A stretch of DNA of 64,000 nucleotides, taken from the NCBI RefSeq assembly GCF_002368095.1, contig NZ_AP018227.1, positions 4,489,782 through 4,553,781 of the forward strand, read 5' to 3'. Numbering within the stretch: the first letter of the stretch is position 1; every line of letters begins with the position of its first letter. Shown here piece by piece: positions 58,590 through 64,000 of the stretch. The translations under genes were made by a program, and so were the position numbers. The notes below the pieces were generated by a model, which ran no database searches, had not been told where the DNA came from, and was given only the letters and a program-made list of their open reading frames with translations. The DNA comes from Calothrix parasitica NIES-267. Lineage in GTDB: Bacteria; Cyanobacteriota; Cyanobacteriia; Cyanobacteriales; Nostocaceae.

Positions 58590-60698
58590 TTAGTAATGCC
58601 GAATCACCTCAGCAATAGACCAAGCTTGAGCGACTGCTCCTTTTGGATAATGTGGTTCATCACCATCAAAAATTTCTGAGACTGATTCAAGACAAGCATC
58701 TGATAAAAAATGCTGTATTAGCGGTTCCCAATCAAAAGGTAGCGCTTCGTCTTTATGAAAACGCTGCCAAGCTCGGATGAAAGGACCAATTAACCAACTC
58801 CAAACAGTACCTTGATGATAAGCACTGTCGCGACTTGCAGAATCTCCTTTGTATTTACCGATATATTCGGGGTCCGAAGGTTCAAGAGAGCGAAGACCGT
58901 AGGGAGTAAGTAAGCTTTTTGAAGCTTGTTCTAGTACTTGATAGCCTTGCTGACCAGAAAAGCCACAATGGGTTAATGAAAGAGCTAAAACAGCATTCGG
59001 TCTAATTTGAGAATTGCGACGGTCATCAGGTTCAATGGTGTCGTATAAATAGCAAGCTTTGGGATTCCAAAATTTTTGCAGCGACTGCTTGACCTGTTGC
59101 CCTTGCTGAGTGTATCGTCGGGCTTGATTGGCCAAACGCGTTCCCTCTTCACCAAAATGCTGCTCGCTTAAAATTTCTGCCCATCGTGAAGCCCAGCATA
59201 AAGCAGAGTACCATAAAGCGTTAATTTCTACCGGTTTGCCGCGACGAGGAGTTACGGGGACACCTTCGACGACTGCATCCATCCAAGTAAGAGCTACACC
59301 GGGAGCATCCCAACTCAATAAGCCATCAGTAGAATCCACATTGATGTTGTAATTAGTTCCACCAACAAATGCTTTATAAATTTTCCTGACTATAGGATAT
59401 TGTTCTGCTAAAAATTCCCAATCTTTGGTAGCTTCTAAGTAAATTCCCAGAGTTTCAATCCACCATAATGTTGCATCTATACTATTGTAAAAAGGCTCGC
59501 CACCAGCATCAGGAAATGCGTTAGGAATTAAACCTTGACGACAGTAATATCCAAAAGTTCTTAATAATCCTTTGGCTATTTCAAAGCGCTGTGGAACTAT
59601 GGCCAAACCTGGTAGAGCAATTAAAGTATCGCGTCCCCAATCATTAAACCAGTGATACCCAGCAATTACCGTCGGACCTTCAATTGAAGCTCGGTAAACT
59701 ATAAACTGGTCGCTTGCCTCTAGTAGCTTTTGCCGGATTATCTCTTTTGTAGGGAGAGAGGGGGAGGAGGAAGAAAAATTTAAACTACTCCCTCCGCTTC
59801 CTCCGCTCTCTTCCTCTTCCCATCCAAAAATTTCTGATAACCTTTTTTGTTCTGCTAATATTTCTCGGTTAAAGCTTTCGCAATTAAGAGCAATATTGGA
59901 TTCATCGCAAAAACCTAGCTGAGCTTCTATGGTCACCGTATCTCCCGATTCCAGAACAATACTTAAATAACCAGGACTATAAAGGTCTTCTTTATCGCAT
60001 AATCCTCGTCGAGTTTCTTCTGGTAAACCATAGTTCCAATACCAAATACCGCTCGATTGGTAGGTTCCTTTACTCCAGCGTAAATGCCAAGGTGTACCAT
60101 AATCCCCCGTTTTTTTCGATTGCAAACAAAGTTGCCCTTTTTTTACCAATTGTGAAAACTGTAACTGAGAACTTCCTTTTTGCTGATGATGAAAATCGCG
60201 GTCTCCAACCAACAATCTCAATCTTAAAACAGCGGTATCATCACCTTGATAACGATACTGAATCAATACGCGGTTTCGATAAGGGGTTTGATGAGTACTA
60301 AGTGTTGATTCACCAAAACCTTCTATATCCTTATAGTTTTCTCCATATTCTTGTAACCCGTATGGCATAAAGACTTGCCTGCTCAATTGCCAGCCTTCCA
60401 TACCCCAAATCCATTTTGGAACTGGGTTAATGTCAAAAGAGCGTAACAACTTATAGCCCTGCGGTTCTATTTGACCGCTAGCCCAAAAATTAGTCCCCAA
60501 TGCCACGACTCTATTAGTTAGCTCCAAGCTAGCTTCTAGATGCGACATCAGTAAAGTACGCCCTGAAGGTGGACAAGTTGCGGCAAACAACCAACCATGG
60601 TATGCACGAGTGCGGACATCAGAAACTGTGCCGCTTGCAAAACTTCCTAAGCCATTTGTCAACAGCCATTCCCGAGTATCTAAATCTCCCATTTCCAA
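58590..60698 (-). CDS. Amylo-alpha-1,6-glucosidase / glycogen-debranching-type enzyme
   Basis: 702 aa. The N-terminal domain (about 1-270, REWLLTNGLGSFASGTVSD... RAYHGWL) and the C-terminal (alpha/alpha)6 domain with WFNDWGRDTLIALPGLAI and HQGTVWSWLIGPFIRAW match the archaeal-type GDE family (GDE_N and GDE_C). It is expected to cleave alpha-1,6 branch stubs of glycogen. A low-complexity Ser/Gly/Glu insert (EEEESGGSGGSSLNFSSSSP) lies near residue 300. Cyanobacteria also use GlgX; this is an additional debranching type. ATG at 60692 is an alternative start. Confidence 0.9.
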   Translation of the reverse strand: MEMGDLDTREWLLTNGLGSFASGTVSDVRTRAYHGWLFAATCPPSGRTLLMSHLEASLELTNRVVALGTNFWASGQIEPQGYKLLRSFDINPVPKWIWGMEGWQLSRQVFMPYGLQEYGENYKDIEGFGESTLSTHQTPYRNRVLIQYRYQGDDTAVLRLRLLVGDRDFHHQQKGSSQLQFSQLVKKGQLCLQSKKTGDYGTPWHLRWSKGTYQSSGIWYWNYGLPEETRRGLCDKEDLYSPGYLSIVLESGDTVTIEAQLGFCDESNIALNCESFNREILAEQKRLSEIFGWEEEESGGSGGSSLNFSSSSPSLPTKEIIRQKLLEASDQFIVYRASIEGPTVIAGYHWFNDWGRDTLIALPGLAIVPQRFEIAKGLLRTFGYYCRQGLIPNAFPDAGGEPFYNSIDATLWWIETLGIYLEATKDWEFLAEQYPIVRKIYKAFVGGTNYNINVDSTDGLLSWDAPGVALTWMDAVVEGVPVTPRRGKPVEINALWYSALCWASRWAEILSEQHFGEEGTRLANQARRYTQQGQQVKQSLQKFWNPKACYLYDTIEPDDRRNSQIRPNAVLALSLTHCGFSGQQGYQVLEQASKSLLTPYGLRSLEPSDPEYIGKYKGDSASRDSAYHQGTVWSWLIGPFIRAWQRFHKDEALPFDWEPLIQHFLSDACLESVSEIFDGDEPHYPKGAVAQAWSIAEVIRHY

Positions 60699-61144
60699 AC
60701 GAGAAATCGTTATGATTATGATATTATTTGTAACAGTTCGTAATTAAATAATCAAAGCGTAGAATCTTTGAAGGTTATTAATGACCCACGACTTAAAGTT
60801 AAGGGCTTCTAGCCAAAAATCTTAGCATCGTTCGACTTAGTGCTTCGAGTAGTAAATTGAGAGTAGCCCGCTAAATTTCATGCCAGTGAATGCTCCTGCT
60901 AGTTCGTTGCTTTACTACTCCGATAGTTACCGACTCTAAATATCGTCGTTCAGCTAACTTTATCATTATTATTGCGGACTAACTATCCATTGGAAATACG
61001 CGGTACGGCAAAAGCACCGTTGTGTTTTTCCTCCTAGAACTAAAAAGCCTGATTTTCTAAGCTAATCATATTTTAGACATGAAAATCAGCAATATTGCCA
61101 AAATTCAAAAGTCAAAATTATAGTCCCGAGGAGAATTAATCATA
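60699..61144. other. Divergent intergenic region
   Basis: About 450 bp between the debranching enzyme gene and the peroxiredoxin gene, carrying both promoters. No repeat family or RNA gene recognised. Confidence 0.4.
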
Positions 61145-61756
61145 ATGCCCCTTACTTATTCATCAGAAGGATGCCTCCGTGTAGGTCAACAGGCTCCAGA
61201 TTTTACAGCCACAGCCGTGGTAGACCAAGAATTCAAAACAGTTAAGCTTTCCGACTATCGCGGTAAGTACACCGTTCTGTTTTTCTATCCTTTAGATTTT
61301 ACTTTTGTTTGCCCTACTGAGATTACAGCTTTTAGCGACCGTTACGAAGAATTTAAAAAGCTTAATACTGAGGTACTTGGTGTTTCCGTTGACAGCGAAT
61401 TTTCTCACTTAGCATGGATTCAAACCGACCGTAAAGCTGGTGGAGTGGGCGACCTGAATTATCCTTTAGTATCGGATATAAAGAAAGAAGTTAGCGCTGC
61501 TTATAACGTGCTAGACCCAGAAGCAGGTGTTGCTTTGCGCGGTTTGTTCATTATTGACAAAGATGGGGTTATACAGCACGCTACCATCAATAACTTGTCT
61601 TTTGGTCGTAACGTAGAAGAGACATTACGGACATTACAAGCTATTCAGTACGTCCAATCTCACCCTGACGAAGTTTGTCCTGCTGGTTGGCAACCCGGCG
61701 ACCAAACAATGAATCCCGACCCAGTTAAATCAAAGGTGTATTTCTCCGCAATTTAG
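61145..61756 (+). CDS. 2-Cys peroxiredoxin
   Basis: 203 aa typical 2-Cys (Prx1/AhpC) enzyme. Peroxidatic Cys56 lies in DFTFVCPTE and the resolving Cys178 in DEVCPAGW; the C-terminal YF-type motif associated with sensitivity to overoxidation is present as VYFSAI. It reduces hydrogen peroxide with thioredoxin in the cytosol and is a main antioxidant in cyanobacteria. CGAGGAG precedes the ATG. A hairpin follows the gene. Confidence 0.96.
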   Translation: MPLTYSSEGCLRVGQQAPDFTATAVVDQEFKTVKLSDYRGKYTVLFFYPLDFTFVCPTEITAFSDRYEEFKKLNTEVLGVSVDSEFSHLAWIQTDRKAGGVGDLNYPLVSDIKKEVSAAYNVLDPEAGVALRGLFIIDKDGVIQHATINNLSFGRNVEETLRTLQAIQYVQSHPDEVCPAGWQPGDQTMNPDPVKSKVYFSAI

Positions 61757-61777
61757 ATTTCTGGCGATTAATTGAAG

Positions 61778-61817
61778 TGTGGTTAGTGGCAATTTTTGTT
61801 GCAATTAACCACATTTT
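61778..61817 (+). terminator. Terminator of 2-Cys peroxiredoxin gene
   Basis: Stem TGTGGTTA / TAACCACA enclosing an inner GGCAA / TTGC pair, followed by TTTTG. Confidence 0.8.
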
Positions 61818-62137
61818 GATTATAGGTAAAAAAGGGATTAGGGAGTAGCGAGTAATGAGTAATGAGTAATGAGTAATGAGTAATGAGTAATGAGTAGGAA
61901 ATACTATAAATAATTTGTAAATTTGACAGCTAATATTTTTATAAATAGCTTGATATAGGTTGAGATGAAACTTAAATTTAACAGCAATTACGTTAATAAA
62001 GTTGTGATTACAAGCAAAACGTTCAATTAACATTGATTGTAGATTTTATATATAATTTCCTATTCCCTAACCATTACTTATTAATCATTACTCATTACTC
62101 TCTATCTTAAAAAACAATATTATATCTAATTACTAAA
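61818..62137. other. Intergenic region with GAGTAAT tandem repeats
   Basis: Seven or so consecutive GAGTAAT heptamers at 61847-61895 and a shorter ATTACTC tract near 62085-62100 in opposite sense. No gene. Confidence 0.6.
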
Positions 62138-62692
62138 ATGTTAACTTCAACTGATTTTAGCGGCTTATTTAACAAGCGTTTTTTAGATAATTTTTTCCCA
62201 ATTCCAGCAGACAGTAGTTTGCAATTGGGACAGTTAACACCCCAGTTTATACTTCCGGATATTACAAATGGTAGCTTGGTAAAATTATCGGATTATCAAA
62301 GCAAGCAACCAGTTATCGTATTATTAACTCGAATATTTACAGAAAAGCAATACTGTCCATTTTGTTTTCCTCATATCAAAGCTTTGAATGAAAACTACGA
62401 GCAGTTTAAGAATCGAGGAGTAGAACTATTACTAATTACAAGTACTGACGAGCGTCAAAGTCAAATAGTTGTTAAAGATTTAAGCTTAAAAATGCCGTTG
62501 CTGAGCGACCCTAGCTGTAAAATATTTCGCGATTATGGAGTTGGACAAGCATTAGGTGCGCCTTTACCGGCACAATTTATTTTAGATAAACAAGGAAAAC
62601 TGACTTATAAACATTTATTTTCTTTTCTAGACCATAACGCTAGTGTAGAAACATTGCTTTCTTTTATTGATGCTAATTTAATGAATGAGTAA
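62138..62692 (+). CDS. Peroxiredoxin-like (AhpC/TSA) protein with CPFC motif
   Basis: 184 aa thioredoxin fold. In place of the PxxxTxxC peroxiredoxin site it has QYCPFC (Cys73, Cys76), giving a CxxC pair. The segments LGQLTPQFILPDI and LLSDPSCKIFRDYGVG are AhpC/TSA-like. It may be a thiol peroxidase or a thioredoxin-like reductase. No resolving Cys near the C-terminus. It follows the 2-Cys peroxiredoxin gene by about 380 bp but probably has its own promoter. Confidence 0.82.
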   Translation: MLTSTDFSGLFNKRFLDNFFPIPADSSLQLGQLTPQFILPDITNGSLVKLSDYQSKQPVIVLLTRIFTEKQYCPFCFPHIKALNENYEQFKNRGVELLLITSTDERQSQIVVKDLSLKMPLLSDPSCKIFRDYGVGQALGAPLPAQFILDKQGKLTYKHLFSFLDHNASVETLLSFIDANLMNE

Positions 62693-62713
62693 TTGGTAAT
62701 TGATAATTGACTA

Positions 62714-62875
62714 GGGAGCATCCCAAATGTGGAAAAATATAATTTGTCATTGCGAGCGTAATGAAATGAAGCGAAGCAATCGCAATAACTAGACTTTGCG
62801 ATTGCTTCATTCCGCTTCGCTGCATTCGCAATGACAATCAATATTTTGGTAAAGTTGCAAAATTGGGATGCTCCC
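62714..62875. mobile_element. MITE with GGGAGCATCCCAA ends, copy 2
   Basis: 162-bp element with the same ends as 58364-58536, flanked by 8-bp direct repeats ATTGACTA (62706-62713 and 62876-62883). Inside is a different foldback, the TTGTCATTGCGAGCG / CATTCGCAATGACAA type common in cyanobacterial intergenic DNA. Confidence 0.85.
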
Positions 62876-63020
62876 ATTGACTATGCAAGAATTATCATCT
62901 CAAATATAAAAATTATTTACTAATATCGTCTTTTTTTTGCTCTGCTCCCTACTATATCTTGCAGGACTACTGAATTAACATACCAATTACGGAAGAGACA
63001 TATTTTTGATTTTATTTCTC

Positions 63021-63047
63021 AAAAAAAGAGTAGGCAGAACCTACTCT
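63021..63047 (-). terminator. Terminator of DnaJ gene
   Basis: Stem AGAGTAGG / CCTACTCT with a 5-nt loop; on the minus strand it runs into seven Ts. Confidence 0.85.
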
Positions 63048-63066
63048 AACTATCTTTAAATAATAA

Positions 63067-64000
63067 TTACAACTTGAATTTATGTAAATTACTGCGGGGT
63101 TTGAAGGTGCGAATATCTCGAATTTTTTCATAATATTCCCGTTCTTGGTTGCTAATATCTTTCGGTGTAGCAATAGCAATTTTAACTAACTGGTCAGTGC
63201 GACCTCCTTTGGGATTTCTCCAACCTTTTCCCCGCAATCGCAAAGTTTGACCAGAACGTATTCCGGGAGGAAGCTTGACATCGACCATACCGTCTGGTGT
63301 GGGAACTTCGATAGTTCCTCCTAATACAGCTTCGTCAGGAGTAATTTCGACTTCACATAGCAAATTATCGCCGTCAAATTTGAAAAACGGGTGGTTTCCA
63401 AGCTCAACTACTAAATATAAATCACCGCGTTTTTGATTTAAGGGACTAACTGGTCCTTTACCTTTTACTCTTAAGCGACTACCAGTTTTTGCACCAGCGG
63501 GTATACGAACATCAATCGTTTCACTTCCTAAATTAAACCGCTTTTGTACGCCGTTAAAAGCTTCTGCATAAGTTAAAGTAATAGTGGCTTCGCTATCTTG
63601 AGCCGCACCTCTGCCCATATCTTGGAAACCACCAAAGTCGTTAAATCCACCGTACCCACCTGCACCAGGTGAAGTTCGGTAGGAATAACTTTGTCCTCCT
63701 CCACGGTTTCCACCACCAAAACGTCCTAATAATTCATTAATAAAATCATCAAAGCTGCTGTACTGGCCAAAATCAAAACCATTCATATCTACACCAGCAC
63801 CACCACCACCAGCACCAGCACCACCGGGAAAACCTCCAGCTTGTTTCCAGTATTGCCCAAACTGATCGTACTTCTGACGTTTTTCGGGGTCTGATAATAC
63901 TTCGTATGCTTCGTTAACTTCCTTGAAACGTGCTTCGGCTTGTTTATTACCTTGATTTACATCAGGATGATATTTGCGGGCTAATTTACGAAAAGCTTTT
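63067..64000 (-). CDS. DnaJ/CbpA-type co-chaperone, N-terminus cut by window edge
   Basis: About 311 codons visible; the frame is open to the right edge. The visible part begins inside the J domain ([23 protein letters not shown] motif present), followed by [21 protein letters not shown], a Gly/Ala-rich linker and two beta-barrel substrate-binding domains ending in [12 protein letters not shown]. There is no cysteine-rich zinc finger, so this is a type II (CbpA-like) DnaJ that works with DnaK. A shorter start at ATG 63786 would lose the J domain and is not the real one. Confidence 0.9.
   Translation of the reverse strand, partial: KAFRKLARKYHPDVNQGNKQAEARFKEVNEAYEVLSDPEKRQKYDQFGQYWKQAGGFPGGAGAGGGGAGVDMNGFDFGQYSSFDDFINELLGRFGGGNRGGGQSYSYRTSPGAGGYGGFNDFGGFQDMGRGAAQDSEATITLTYAEAFNGVQKRFNLGSETIDVRIPAGAKTGSRLRVKGKGPVSPLNQKRGDLYLVVELGNHPFFKFDGDNLLCEVEITPDEAVLGGTIEVPTPDGMVDVKLPPGIRSGQTLRLRGKGWRNPKGGRTDQLVKIAIATPKDISNQEREYYEKIRDIRTFKPRSNLHKFKL

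Overview
The window is chromosomal DNA from a cyanobacterium, most likely a filamentous Nostocales-type organism (Calothrix/Rivularia/Nostoc-like). Direct support: a ferredoxin-NADP reductase carrying the phycobilisome-linker (CpcD-like) domain, phosphoribulokinase, the Ycf46 AAA protein, a CURT1/CAAD thylakoid protein, cyanobacterial acyl-ACP synthetase and the cyanobacterial type of glutamate-cysteine ligase. HIP1 octamers GCGATCGC occur at 7912, 16135, 25303 and 41369. The DNA is AT-rich, genes are widely spaced, and the gaps are full of short tandem repeats (7-mers such as the ATTACCC type), palindromes and MITE-like elements, a style typical of filamentous cyanobacteria. No rRNA, CRISPR array, prophage or intact transposase gene was seen; one tRNA (Met, CAT) was found.

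Layout. 1-5462, all minus strand: a truncated membrane protein with an acidic repeat region, then a three-gene set transcribed LRV-repeat protein > MoxR AAA ATPase > VWA/metallopeptidase-like protein. 5857-8862: Rpn-type PD-(D/E)XK nuclease, GNAT acetyltransferase, Ycf46. 9615-14410: envelope cluster with two paralogous peptidoglycan-binding-repeat proteins around an SH3-like membrane protein; the second paralog has an apparent frameshift at an A7 run separating its N-terminal extension. 14653-21384: patatin-like lipase, pyruvate dehydrogenase E2, a small membrane protein, a YlqD-family protein and acyl-ACP synthetase. 22116-28136: 48-aa membrane peptide, carotenoid cleavage oxygenase, small unknown genes, CURT1/CAAD protein and an SLH-domain protein. 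28483-35506: core metabolism (hom, petH, prk, metK). 35841-41687: histidine kinase, N-formylglutamate amidohydrolase, small membrane protein, PcrA/UvrD helicase followed by a broken copy of its own C-terminal domain. 42414-46306, minus strand: ProA paralog and GCS2-family ligase as a tight pair, then a Zn alcohol dehydrogenase. 46899-52052: two divergent pentapeptide-repeat proteins and a DICT-GAF histidine kinase. 52528-57667: gshA, trmL, LysM-M23 peptidase, tRNA-Met. 58590-64000: glycogen-debranching-type enzyme, 2-Cys peroxiredoxin, peroxiredoxin-like protein and a DnaJ protein cut by the right edge.

Functional themes: photosynthetic electron flow and carbon fixation (petH, prk, ycf46, CURT1), cell-envelope building and remodelling (peptidoglycan-binding proteins, SLH protein, M23 peptidase), thiol/redox defence (gshA, two peroxiredoxins), and signalling (two hybrid-free histidine kinases). 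Most genes are housekeeping and stand alone. The least explained parts are the LRV-MoxR-VWA set, the ProA/GCS2-ligase pair, the split peptidoglycan-binding gene, and a MITE family with two copies whose 8-bp target duplications can be read directly. Nothing here could be shown to be a wholly new system from sequence reading alone.
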